DNA of 64,000 nt. Origin: Haliclona indistincta (lineage: Eukaryota; Porifera; Demospongiae; Haplosclerida; Chalinidae). This document shows, in pieces, positions 13,441 to 24,199 of the stretch; position 1 is the first letter of the stretch; each line of letters begins with the position of its first letter. The DNA lies in the NCBI GenBank assembly GCA_964017065.1, contig OZ024787.1, positions 4,909,538 through 4,973,537 of the forward strand. Direction: 5' to 3'. The notes below the pieces were generated by a model. It saw only the letters and a list, made by a program, of their open reading frames with translations, searched no databases and was not told the origin of the DNA. Made by a program: the position numbers and the translations under genes.

Positions 13441-13450
13441 ACCGGAAGCG
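13441..13450 (+). promoter_or_regulatory. ETS-like site upstream of receptor 2b
   Basis: ACCGGAAGCG, identical to the site before receptor 2, lies about 115 bp before the start codon of receptor 2b. Its survival while the TATA box was lost hints that it matters. Confidence 0.4.
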
Positions 13451-13558
13451 TGAGTAGGGTCATCAGCGACGTCGTCATGTGGCGGAGTCGCGCCTTGAAA
13501 ATGGGCGGATGAGTGGTAGTCGAGTGCAGTTCATCGAATTCTCAGAACTTCAGTCATG

Positions 13559-15229
13559 ATGGTTTCTGTTCCCTTTTTCATCGTCTCGAGCCTGTTCTTT
13601 GTGACAGCAAGCTCACAAGTTGATACCAGTAAGTCTATAGCTAGTACTGGCTAGTATTGCTTAGCGATTTCATGTGGAGACAGCAAGAATGTCGTTATTC
13701 AGTAATTTTTCTTGTGCAGGTTGTCCCATCAGCTATCTCATCTCTACTGCAGACGTCTTGTCGTCTTTGCAATTTGTGAACGGAAACCCGGCCACCGGCG
13801 TGCAAGATGTGGTTAACTTCGCCACGTCATTTTGGGGTCGTGCTCCTGCAGGGGGTAATTATTTCGCGTTAACTTTCTCAGAACAAGTTCTGATCGACAG
13901 AATCAGGGTCATGGGATTACAGTTTTATTATGTTGATGATTTCAGTCTCCTGATTCAAGAAAACGCCACATCCACACTGAATCAATTTGATCGGGTAAGG
14001 CAATGCATGTTCCATGTGGTGTTAATGATCTTCGTTTATAAAAATGGGGACATTTTGTCTGACTGCAAATGTGTCAGATTTTTAACTGAGATGCCATCAT
14101 GTATTCTCATTTTTACAGTATTTGGTAAATAACAGCAACCCTGTATCATTCTCTTTGCCCAATGTGACAGCTCTCTCCTTGCGGTTCCTTGTGAACTCGG
14201 CCATGACGGGTAGTATATCTCAATACAGCTTTCACATCAGTGTGTTTGGTTGTCGGTCAAGTGAAGGTATGTGACAAGTTATGCATACAGAAACACGGTT
14301 CCACAACAGTAAACATATTTCTTGTTCTATAGCTATTGTAGCAGCACCAACTGCTAGCAGTACTGGATATCCTTTCATTCTAACTTCAACGGTCTCTGGT
14401 TTGACATCATCTTCTGCACCACGACCGTCTTCCTCGACTTCTACTTTGATGTTTGACCCATCTTCCTCATCGGCAGTAACGGCATCTCCTCCATCTTGTC
14501 AAGGCACATCGGCTAATCTTGCTGCTGGGATGTTGCCTGCCATAGTACCATTAGCAATACTATTTCTTCTTCTAGTAGTAACCACTATTATCATTGCCAT
14601 ATTGGCTGTGGTTTTGTATAGGACCAGAAGGTAAGCTGTGTAAATAATTGAATTCGCCTTTTTAGCTTTCCTTGCACATACTTTAGTAATCACTACAAGG
14701 CTACTTCTGATTCCTCTGTAAACTACCATCAAAGATCAAGAATCTCAACACTTACTCTCCCAAATACTGAGCTGTATGAGGAAAGGTATGTGGCACAAAG
14801 TCATGACCAAACAAAATCTTTTTAGAATTCTCTTTTAGTCGTGATCATCATCACACAATTGAAGACAGCAAGACTGTGGATCATATAAAAGATTTAGAAA
14901 AGTAATTACTTGTGCACACATTACTAAATCTGTTAAAAATTGCACGATCACCATTAAAATAATAATGATATGTTGTATTTTCTGAGATTTATGTTTCTAT
15001 TGACAGTAAATCAGCAGTAGTACACTTGGTCCATGTAAATGTATAACTTTTACTTGTACTTAGGTTACCTACCTATGAAACTGTTCAGACAGGAGATGCT
15101 GAAGAGATGGTTGACAATCCAATGTACGGACATGTCGATATTGGGAGCCAAGACAATCTTGTAGGTGGTGGTGACCCTTCTCCTCCCTTGCCAAGACATC
15201 AAAACTTATATTATACAAATAATCAATAA
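13559..15229 (+). CDS. Receptor 2b: diverged duplicate of receptor 2
   Basis: Six exons: 13559-13628, 13720-13994, 14119-14266, 14333-14630, 14687-14785, 15064-15229; 351 aa (an ATG directly before adds one residue). Layout equals receptor 2: signal peptide, discoidin-like domain, Ser/Thr stalk, membrane helix, tail with ELYEERL, PTYETV, DNPMYGHV and PPLPR. The stalk/membrane exon differs from receptor 2 at only about ten bases, while about a third of the residues of the main ectodomain exon differ by my alignment. Two cysteines kept in all the other family members are both gone: IWCG has become SFWG, and QYCF has become QYSF. The promoter lost its TATA box. No stop or frameshift was found, so it looks functional. 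Confidence 0.85.
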
Positions 15230-15437
15230 AGTCACCTTTATTAGTTTTTAGCATAAAAGGACCTCTCTTCATTTTTATATTTGTCTAATTTTTATATCAT
15301 GTCCATTTCCCATGACCATAAGTTGTACATAATATGATGTCATCACATTGAAATTTTGTTACTATCACAGCCAAGTCTTCTGTTGTGGTCTTGCTCTCAT
15401 AGGGCTTCAATAATGTTATTTTGAAAATCATGTGATG

Positions 15438-16525
15438 TAAACCACATCGTGCTGACGATGATCAGCTTTAGTGTCCCAAGAAGTCAGAGCTGGGAAAATT
15501 TGTTATCATACCTCAAAACAAGGGTTATTCCTTATTGATTAAGTTAAAATAATTATTATAGGTCTATGCCTAAAAATTCTGTTAACTTTATCAAAAGTTA
15601 TTTTAAAGGAACACTTGTACAGTTTACATATACATGTTCTTGGCTTCTGTGTGTAAAGGCAAACACTGCTGTTTTCAGCTGAGTATTTTAACTTTGGTCT
15701 TTCATCTGGGTGTTGTTTAAAAAGGGTTCAAATCATGTTTTAAAACTGAATTTACTACAGAATTTACATTCTTTTGATTTCATTAGAAATCTTTTTCTTT
15801 TTCAGCGAGTTTCAAATTATTGTTGCAGTTCAAGTACCGAGTCTCTTTGTTTCCACCATTACTTTGTTGTTTTTTTGCTTTTGTTGCTGTTTTCTTTATG
15901 TGAGCTTTGCTCATACTGAACTAGCTCACCCACGCATGCATATGAACTGCATACGAGCCCCGCCCACTCTTGTTTAGACAATTCTGTGATGATCCCACAC
16001 GAGCTTACTCGCTGAGTTTCATTTCGAAGGCTACAAACTCCAATATGCGCTCTCCATACGACGATACAGTTACTCAGCATACTATTCGTGTGATTGGTCA
16101 CGTGCGTATTGCGCAATCACACAATGTATTATAGTGTTCACACGCTGGTATTTCCCCTGGTGGTGAATTTTATACGTCCAAAGATACTTAGATCTTCTCT
16201 TAGGCGTTGCCCCATCCTCATAATAGCCATAAGGTTGTTCGATATTGTTACTGAAGTGACGAACGGTGAAAATCGAACTGTTTTCCGTCCATTCCCTATT
16301 ATAGTCTAGGGGCGCACTATTGGTAGAATTTTGAAATATACTGTTGGCAGCTGTTGACACAAATGTAACTTGAATACACTGTTTGCAAGTCGTTAGAATG
16401 CTGTGAACATGTGTAGGCACGGGCAGTAGGTAAACTATTTATGTTAGATGGCACACAGGAGGGACGAAGAAACCACTATGAATACTATTAAACATTATTA
16501 TCTGCCATTGCACTAACCACAAGAA
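15438..16525. other. Old repeat fragments before receptor 3
   Basis: No gene seen. From about 15774 (GATTTCATTAGAAATCTTTT) to about 16250 the stretch resembles, in degraded form, the reverse-oriented composite repeat at 51280-52120: half a palindromic element, then AGCCCCGCCCACTC, then TTAGATC...GTTGCCCCATC. Short open frames here have no recognisable product. Confidence 0.5.
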
Positions 16526-18093
16526 ATGGACCGCCTCTGTACAGCAATATTACAGTTCTTCGTCCTGCTAACCGGCTGCCTTGTTCACGACAGCAGTGCC
16601 ATCGACAATTTAAGTGAGTTAATAAGTTCGCGCTCGCTCACACTCATGTACGTATAATCTGTTGTAGGATGTCGGGAGGCAGCCAAAATCTCCGCAAACA
16701 GAGTTCTCTTGCCGCTCCAATCCATCACTGCGCTGCGTCCAGGCTCGTTTTCTCCACTGTTTAGGATTGTATCCAGCAATGATGATGAACGATGGTGCGC
16801 CAACACAGAGAACAGTGGTCCAGCGGTGGGCAATCACATCAATATGTCCTTCACCGAGCCAATTTTGATCGAAGCGATAGTTACACGAGGTCACACGGTC
16901 GGGGACCAGCCGGTGTTCATCTCTAGCTTCAGTATACTTCACCAAATTGGCACTGTTCCATTTCAACAGTATGAAAAGGTAAAAACAGTAAACTTTTATT
17001 CTACACGGCTAGATTTGATCATTCCCTAGATCTTTACACCATCTTCTATTTTCAATGAGCCATACTTACTTAGAGAACTAATAGCAGCTACTGATCTGCA
17101 GTTCCAGATCAATGGAGCAGTGACGAGTGCTGGTGACTACTACTGCTGGCACTTAGACATCATTGGTTGCCGCTACTCAGAAGGCAAGAACATATAGCTT
17201 GTTATTATTAGAAGTTGATCTCTTTATTACATAGCCATTCTTGTACCAGTAGCTACTAGTTGTCCGATTTGTCCGGAAACCCCCTCTTCACCAGACTTGC
17301 CAACACCACCTGACTGTCCTGTCTGTCCAAACCAACCTGTACTCACACCATCTCCATGCATCCAGCCAACTAACCCTGCCACATGCCCTCCTTGTAATGA
17401 CGTCACCTGCCCTACAGTCAACTGTCCCAATAATCCAACATGCCCTCAATGTCCTCAGCTACCAGACACATCATGCTCACCTTGTGTACTGCCCCCAGCA
17501 CCTGTCTGCCCAAACACAATCACACTGTATCGGTATCTCAGAGAGACACACACAGAAGTTCAGACAGAAACAGTCACACAGTCTTGCTCAGCAACTGCTT
17601 CTCTCGCTCTACCTCCTGGACAAGGTGTGGCAGTCGAGGGAGCCAGTCAGATCACTCTGGGGGTTGGTACAGCAATGCTGGCAGCTGGGGTTATAATCAT
17701 TACAGGCAGTATTATAGTGGTGCTGTTTGGAATTATAGTATGGAGCAGAAGAAAAAAGAAGTTAGTATTATAAAAACTTTATGCAACTTACTTTATTGCT
17801 GTGTATTGCAGTAATCAAACAATTGCAAGCAGAACTCGAACACCAAATTTGCACAGTGTAAGCCCAGTTAGGTAAGCAATTGGAGACTGTTCAAAACATA
17901 ATACCATTCCCATTTTATGATCAAGCAGCACTGCTGATGGAGGCAATGAAATTGTCTGGCAGCCAGCAGTAGTCACTGAGTCACCAAGATCAACTCCAGA
18001 ACACCAAACAAGAACGTAAGCTATGCCAATCACCTTGAGTTTGCTGATAACCCCTTTTTATTCAGATACACTACAAATGGAACTACTATATAG
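16526..18093 (+). CDS. Receptor 3: discoidin-like, Cys/Pro stalk
   Basis: Seven exons: 16526-16613, 16668-16978, 17030-17183, 17235-17760, 17812-17871, 17929-18015, 18066-18093; 417 aa. It has a signal peptide, one divergent discoidin-like domain (RCREAAK to YYCWHLDIIGC, with ERWCAN), then a stalk of about 90 residues made of repeated CPxC/CPPC-like motifs (for example CPVCPNQP, CPQCPQ), then a linker and a membrane helix (MLAAGVIIITGSIIVVLFGIIVW) with a basic RRKKK stop. The tail of about 60 residues has only one tyrosine and lacks the YxxI/V and NPxY motifs of its neighbours. The third intron appears to use a GC-AG donor (AAG|GCAAGA). The acceptor of exon 6 is ambiguous by three bases. AATAAA near 18128 can end the transcript. 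Partner unknown. Confidence 0.8.
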
Positions 18094-18099
18094 ATTTCA

Positions 18100-18685
18100 A
18101 AACAATTATTTGTGAATTGTATTGTGATAATAAAATTCCATTAATCCTGTGCTAGTTACCAATGTACGTATGTATATGTACAGCAGTGAGCCCCGCCCCT
18201 CCTGTGATAATAGTAGCTATAATAACAGTGTGGTGACTGATAATTATGTACAGATAAGGAATAATAAATAAGAAGTAGTGTTGTTGTCAGTGAATGTGGA
18301 AGTCAAGGGCCCTGCAGAAGATTTTTGGAGTCGATGACGTCGACTGGAGTATCTGAGACTCTTTTTGGTTTCCACACTTGGATCTGGCTCCTCTCAGGCA
18401 TTGATGATCTGTGAAGGAGAAGGATATTCTCATCCAGTTGAGGGTGATGGAGTATGGCTGGTACCATTTGGAGGCGAGTCGTTTGAAGATGCAAGTTGTC
18501 TCACGACCTAGGCTACCAGTTGATGAGAACACTAAAGGAGAGAAGGACGCATATTCAACTTCTCGGACCCTCTGACCATAGGCTTGTTTATTCTCACGTT
18601 CATGCCTTTTGTAGATGGAAACAAGGGAGGTGCTTTTGTTGGATATGGGGCATAGGCATTGAAAGTCTGACATCAAACATACCAT
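18100..18685. other. Spacer, no gene seen
   Basis: Begins with the receptor 3 3' untranslated region (AATAAA near 18128). Open frames on the minus strand at 18287-18685 show no known motif, signal peptide or splice pattern, so they are not called. Confidence 0.4.
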
Positions 18686-19001
18686 GTACAGCGTTTTTCA
18701 GGAAACTTGCATTCTAAAATGCAATGTGCAATGTCATCACGTGAGAATTTGTCCAATCAGATTTCCTTAGTAACCACACGACCAAGGAGACAAATTTTCA
18801 CGTGATGACGTTGCACATTTCATTCCGAATGCAACTACAGTTGATTGCGAAGATCTTATGTCAAAAGCGGAAGTATGACGTAGACCAATCCAGATGCCAG
18901 CACCAGATGACGTTGACCAATTCTGATTGGTGAACGTCATACTTCCGCTTTTGACACAGATCTTCGCAATCAACTGTAGACTTTCCTGAAAAACGCTGTA
19001 C
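18686..19001. mobile_element. 316 bp inverted-repeat element upstream of receptor 4
   Basis: Both ends carry GTACAGCGTTTTTCAGGAAA as a terminal inverted repeat. Inside, a second pair of arms of about 60 bp meets, including TTGATTGCGAAGATCTT and TCAAAAGCGGAAGTATGACG. No coding capacity, so a MITE. Its right end lies 128 bp before the receptor 4 start codon. A decayed relative lies near 55990-56150. Confidence 0.75.
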
Positions 19002-19128
19002 CTCTGGCCTGCGTGGGAGAGAGTGAGTGGGTTGCGTATCACGTGCGAGCTGCATACCATGTGATGTGCAGAGAACTGTGCAAAGAGAGCACCGTGTAAC
19101 TAAGAGCACGCGTCTAGAGCTAAGCGCA

Positions 19129-21152
19129 ATGGCAGGCTGTGGAAAGATGGATATGTGTCGTGCTCTCTTGTTTGTGATTGCAACGAGTGTGGGACTGGCT
19201 GTACGTGTTACAGCAACGAGTGAGTGCCAGCCAACTCCCAAGGAGGGGCGGCAACTATTCACGGTCTATTTCCTTGTGCAGGGTGCCTCCATAACGACTT
19301 TATTACTGCTAACAGAGATCTACTACCATTCAATAGTATATCCGCTTTTAACAACAGCCTGACATTACAGGAAAATCCTTTAGACTTCATAGTTAACAAC
19401 AGTGTGCAAAGGGAGTTATGGTGCTCAAACTATACCAGTAGCAACTATGTCGAAATGACTTTTGAGGAACCTGTGATTATAGAAGGAGTTGCTTCACGTG
19501 GGGCATTTTTTGAACGCTTAAGATTCTTTATAGCAAACTTTTCACTCCTGTTTTCATCAGATGATAGCCGCACCGATTTTGAACTATATGAAGAGGTAGT
19601 GCATTAATAACTGTCACACATGCATGTACTTGTATCATTGTCGAGATTAACCTTTGTAGTTCTTGGATTTATTATAATAAAAATATTGTCTGTGAAGGAA
19701 GTCCATTGAGGATTCCACTGTAATTATAAAACACATATATTGCTTTGGAGATAGAGCGTATAATAGAAGGGTCCGATTATATACTTGTATGATGTTGTGA
19801 ACCACTCAATTTTTGTTACATGATACTACTTGGTACGATTTAAATACTATGATAATGTAATACTCTTTATAACAACCATATCAACTTTCTGCATTCACAG
19901 AACTTCATTGCGACGTCACCTCTTCAAGTCTACACTATAATTGATTCCATTGAGGCAAAAACAGTTCGATTCAGAATCAATACATTTGGAGTGCCCAATG
20001 CTGAATTTTGCTGGCAGTTGCAGCTAGTAGGCTGCAGAGCAGACGATGGTAAGAATGCAATGTGAGTACACTACAGTTTGTTTTATAGTTTACTATCAAT
20101 ACTTGTAGTAATACAAGAAACAACTGAGATTATGACAAGTACAATTACTGAGACAGTGACAGTGTCTCCATCTTGCACTGGAAGAGCATCGGGAGCTTTC
20201 CAACAGAGTGCATCGACTGGTACTCTAGCAGGAGGAGTAGTGCTGCTAGTAATCGGAGCTGCGCTGATCATCATCGCCGTCCTAATGTGTGTGATTTTGA
20301 TCTTCAAAAGAACAAAATCAAAGTGAGCCTGAGCCAATGTGACGGTATATTATACTACAGTTGATGTATTATACAGGTCAGTGGATGTAGCTGTCCAGCA
20401 GCGCCATCCAACCATTATGAATATCGAGAATACAGAATTGTACACAATGAGGTACCTTGAGTAAATTGTATAGAAAGTAACAATAGCTGAATTTTTAACA
20501 TTCTGATACATTCTGGTACATTCTGATGCTGATATTATGTAGGTATGCACAATTCTGATTCTGATATAATGTATACAGGTATGCATGGAGTGCTTTTTGA
20601 CAAAATTTACTCAATAATTTAATGTGGTCTCAATTTAACATCCCTATAACTAGATGCAGGTGCCCAATTTTCTAAGCTTATAAAGTTTACTGCAATTTAT
20701 TGTGTTTAATCTTTGATAAATTTAGTGCTACTAGTAATGGAGAGTTGCTGAACAACCAACTTTACAACATGGAAGAGACCACAGAGGCCCCTCCTGAATA
20801 TGCTACAGTAGACAAAGCTAGAGGAGTGAAGACCACACCCAACCAAAGCTACAGAGCCCTTGATCACCAAGAAGAGGAGCAAGATGAAGGAGAAAGAAAC
20901 TACAGTAGCATCGATGAGGTTACTAATGGTGGTCCTGTTGTACCGAGTGCTGACAATAGCGCTCTTAATGAAGAAGTAAGATACTTGAGTATTCCTGAGG
21001 GTGCTGAGCAATTGACAGCTGATGTTTCATCCACCAATTCTGTTGAGCAAGAAGAAGGAGAATATTCAGTCCCTACTGAAGTACTACCTCACCGTGATGA
21101 TAGTCGAGACACAGAAGCAGACAATAATTATGAAACCATTCCAGTACAATAA
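19129..21152 (+). CDS. Receptor 4: discoidin-like, multi-tyrosine tail
   Basis: Six exons: 19129-19219, 19282-19595, 19901-20048, 20109-20322, 20377-20451, 20726-21152; 422 aa. Signal peptide (a second ATG at 19147 is also possible), then one divergent discoidin-like domain (RCLHND to EFCWQLQLVGC, with ELWCSN and a FSLLFSSDD strand), a short stalk and a membrane helix (LAGGVVLLVIGAALIIIAVLMCVI). The tail of about 170 residues is acidic and holds a row of tyrosine sites: EYATV, SYRAL, NYSSI, VRYLSI, EYSVP and NYETI. VRYLSI fits the ITIM consensus and the rest are YxxI/V/L-like, but spacing does not match a canonical ITAM. It is the strongest candidate of the family for direct kinase or phosphatase signalling. 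Intron phases equal those of the other receptors. Partner unknown. Confidence 0.85.
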
Positions 21153-21986
21153 TTATTTATTTTTTGAAATGGTAGTCGTGCATAAGATGACAAATCAAGT
21201 TTTAAAACTGACATCTGTATTGCAAGGCACGTAAAGAGTTGTCGCTTGAAAGCCATTTGAAGTTCTCCGCGTTTTCTAAATAACGCACCTACTGCTATAG
21301 CTATTGCTTCGTCATGAAGGACAACACACAAGTTGAAGAAGGTATACTTGTCAGAACATACCTTCTTCACCTACTGTCTGTCATGTTGGTAAATCACTGG
21401 GAGCTTGCTGTACCTACAAATCTCTGTGATCATAATTATTACATGAGTCCTAGCTGGTCATCAATATTCTGGTCAGTCCTGGTCATCAGTATTATGGAGT
21501 CTACAAATCCTTTTAAAATTTCTTAATAAAGTCATGCACAAGTCTTCAACTGAATTAAGCTCCAAAACTGAAATAATGCATAGTTGTTCAGTAAATAATG
21601 CACACTAATAAAAGTCATGGTCACCATAATACTAAGCTCGTCTTGCTTCGTCATGAAAGATACTGCAGTTAAGTTAGCAAGTTGCTTGCATTGTGACGTC
21701 ACGTGTTAATCAGTATAAAGTATTGCGAAAATTAAAACCTTTTCCGCCAAGATCCACAGGCAGCCGGAGTCAGTACTGCTCCTCTAAACGAGTTGACAGC
21801 AATATGTAATTAACATAGATATCCATGGCGCTAGTCTTCGCATGTGCATATCAATTACAAATTTAGTAATAATAAATTATTATTAATAATGATTTTTGCA
21901 AAATAAACTGTACAATACAGGTACATGCATGTATAGAATAGTTTTTGCTTCAGCCCGATAATCTAGCCTAGGGTGACTTGTGATGA
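21153..21986. other. Spacer between receptor 4 and crystallin
   Basis: No gene seen. An AATAAA at about 21524 could serve receptor 4. The two genes converge here, so both 3' ends lie in this stretch. Confidence 0.4.
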
Positions 21987-22493
21987 TCACAAGTGTCCAC
22001 GTGAGATACTCTGAAGTTTGTCGTTAGGGAATCCCATTGCAGGGAGAGATGGATACAAACCAGGACCGATCCCCTTTGACGCGCCTACAAAGTTGGGCTT
22101 GAGAAACATTTTCCAATTTCCTCCACTCACAATAATGGACGAGGCTCCACCGACATCGATTGATGCGGCACTGTCGTACACCTCCTGCACTCTACCACCG
22201 AATTGACCGTGCTGGTAGATTGAAACTCCAAAATGTGCAGAAAAAGTAGGAACATGTCGACAACTAGTGGCCAAAAAATCGAGTGTTATTATCCCCTGCG
22301 GCCCTTCCGTCAGCACTTGGCTTTTACCATTCGATGGATTGAACTGAGCGTTAGCGTAGACTATCCATTGACCGCTCATCACTTGTGCCTTCTTGATCAC
22401 AAAGCCTGCCTGGGACAGGTCCGCTTTATCGTCCGTCAGGACCATAGATAGGCTTAGATCATCATTGTAGAGAATGATTGTCTGCGGCGCCAT
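21987..22493 (-). CDS. Beta-gamma crystallin domain protein
   Basis: A single-exon gene of 168 aa; ATG 22493 is the first true start. The C-terminal half is a two-motif beta-gamma crystallin domain. Motif one begins HFGVSIYQHGQFGGRVQEVY and ends with a serine-rich D/S-x-x-S-like turn (GGASSIIV). Motif two has WKMFLKPNFVGASKGIGPGLYPSL and ends NDKLQSISRG, where NDKLQS is the typical (N/D)(N/D)xxS calcium-binding signature. The N-terminal half (MAPQTIILYNDDLSLSM...) is not recognised but may be another beta-rich, crystallin-like fold. No signal peptide, so likely cytosolic. It recalls the sponge crystallin geodin; that is knowledge of the family rather than a search result. Vertebrate lens crystallins belong to the same superfamily, but a lens role is not implied. 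Confidence 0.8.
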   Translation of the reverse strand: MAPQTIILYNDDLSLSMVLTDDKADLSQAGFVIKKAQVMSGQWIVYANAQFNPSNGKSQVLTEGPQGIITLDFLATSCRHVPTFSAHFGVSIYQHGQFGGRVQEVYDSAASIDVGGASSIIVSGGNWKMFLKPNFVGASKGIGPGLYPSLPAMGFPNDKLQSISRGHL

Positions 22494-22595
22494 CAAAGTT
22501 GTGATTCGACTCAGTTCACTACAAGTGGAATATTTGATTTTGCACTCAGTAGTGACCAGTGAAAACTATTCTGTCAGTGGCAGTGGACCAGTGAG

Positions 22596-22603
22596 TTTTT
22601 ATA
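22596..22603 (-). promoter_or_regulatory. TATA box of the crystallin gene
   Basis: Read on the minus strand it is TATAAAAA, about 100 bp before the start codon, a fitting place for a promoter with a short 5' untranslated region. Confidence 0.55.
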
Positions 22604-22674
22604 GCCACACATACATGTATTTTGAAATTGCCGCGCCGCTAGCGCCACGCATAACACACATCAACAGAATACAC

Positions 22675-23640
22675 ACCTGCAATGCACCTGCTATAAACCA
22701 AGACATTATACAATGTATACATTAGTGCAGGTGGGTTACATGTAGTTTGTGTGTGTCATACTTTGACCATACTAGCTAGTAGATAATACATTTTAGATGC
22801 AAAAAAATTAATAACTTCTTAATAATGGTTGTAAAAGTGATCCAAAAAATAAATATGTGATATACAATTAAAAGAAAATTAAATAATTATGATTTCTAAT
22901 GGAATCAAAAGGATGAGTAGATTAGAAAAATGTATTACTGGTCCACGGTGTCAACCAACAAGCTACAAGAGATAACATGGAATGGCCGGCTATAGAATAT
23001 GCCATGGCCTATAGAAACTGAAATGCTGGTCACATTATTATTATTAAAGATACACACATATTTTCAAACTAACAGTATCAGTGGCATAATTAACTGAGAT
23101 GAATTGATGACAGGCCCTGTGAAAAATTGGTGCAGGCCACATGCACCTGCGAGGAGTGCATGGGTCATGTGTGACATTGTCTGGCCGGGTTACATGATTG
23201 ACTTGCTAATAGACCATGCATCCCTACATCAGTGGTGCTGTACTGGCTTGTAGGCTGTTGACAGAGAGTCCACATTCAGTTATATTATATCATGTGTAGG
23301 GATGCATAATATAGTCTATTGGCCAGTCAATCATGTGACAGTTATCTCTAGCTTGTTAGTTTACATCATGGACCAGTAATAAATTCTTCTAATCTACGAT
23401 CCCTAATCATCCTTTTGATTTGATTCGTTAGAAATTTTCTTGCAATTGTATCACAGCTACTGAATTTTACAACAATAATAATTAAGTTATTTTTCAAAAG
23501 AATTGGTGCACCAAGAAAATGTATTATCTACTAGCTGGTATGGTCAACGTATGACACACAAACTACATGTAACACACCTGCACTAATGTATACATTGTAT
23601 AATGTCTTGATTAATTTTTTAGCAGGTGCATTAATTGCGT
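22675..23640. mobile_element. Nested inverted-repeat elements
   Basis: Outer arms of about 180 bp face each other: words such as ATTATACAATGTATACATTA, GTGTGTCATACTTTGACCATA and TCTAGTAGATAATACATTTT at 22700-22800 recur reversed at 23520-23620. Between them, at 22887-23438, lies a decayed member of the palindromic family found at 50931, 59008 and 59568 (GATTTCTAATGGAATCAAAAGG at one end, CCTTTTGATTTGATTCGTTAG at the other). One MITE apparently jumped into another. Confidence 0.75.
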
Positions 23641-23889
23641 ATTTTGTTGTGGTCAGTGTGTACGCCTATGCGAGCATATAAGCATAATGGTCAGCAGAAT
23701 CACAGGTTATTATTAAACCATGCATGGACAAGCAATCTTTGGTCATGAAAGACAACTTATGGCAAGTAATATTGATTGATCAGATAGTGCATGGTGTTTG
23801 ACATTATTAACAGTGTTATCCCTGCTTATCAGTCATTAATAATTACTATTTAACAACTCCAGGAATCAGAGCTGCTTTCAAGTTTTTAT

Positions 23890-24190
23890 TGTTACATGCA
23901 ACTACATAACATAACAAGGATTATAACCAGCTTATCACGATGCTTCACGTGCAAATCGCCATCTTTGCCTTGCTTGCTCTCTTTTCAAATGTGCAAAGAA
24001 TTTGAAAGAACTCGCACAATACGTGGAAGTTGTAGCTATGATGATTTGGCAACAACAGTGCTCTTCTTGATGTTTTTTTTGTGTTAGTAATAATATTAAT
24101 AACCTTCATGATATGACTTATAATGTACAGATGATATTGACTGGTCTACCGATGATAATAACTTGAATATGGGCATTAGTAAGATTCTGT
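23890..24190 (+). pseudogene. Possible MAM-like exon fragments
   Basis: Two short stretches could be exons: one ends MCKEFERTRTIRGSCSYDD, the next, after an AG near 24130, reads DDIDWSTDDNN and ends at a GT donor. The spacing of CxxFE, CxY and DDIDW is reminiscent of a MAM domain, which is usually extracellular. No complete domain or gene can be built, so this is either a remnant or chance. Confidence 0.2.
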
Positions 24191-24199
24191 AAACTCAGG

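Larger units (their letters stand above)
9990..15437 (+). repeat. Duplicated receptor unit, copy 2
   Basis: Second copy of the receptor 1 + receptor 2 unit. Order, orientation and intron positions match copy 1. Its receptor 1 member is broken, its receptor 2 member is intact, and about 780 bp of unrelated DNA is inserted at about 10860-11640. Confidence 0.8.

Noticed and set aside
18287..18685. 132 aa minus frame
   Set aside because: No start context, motif or paralogue; composition like spacer.
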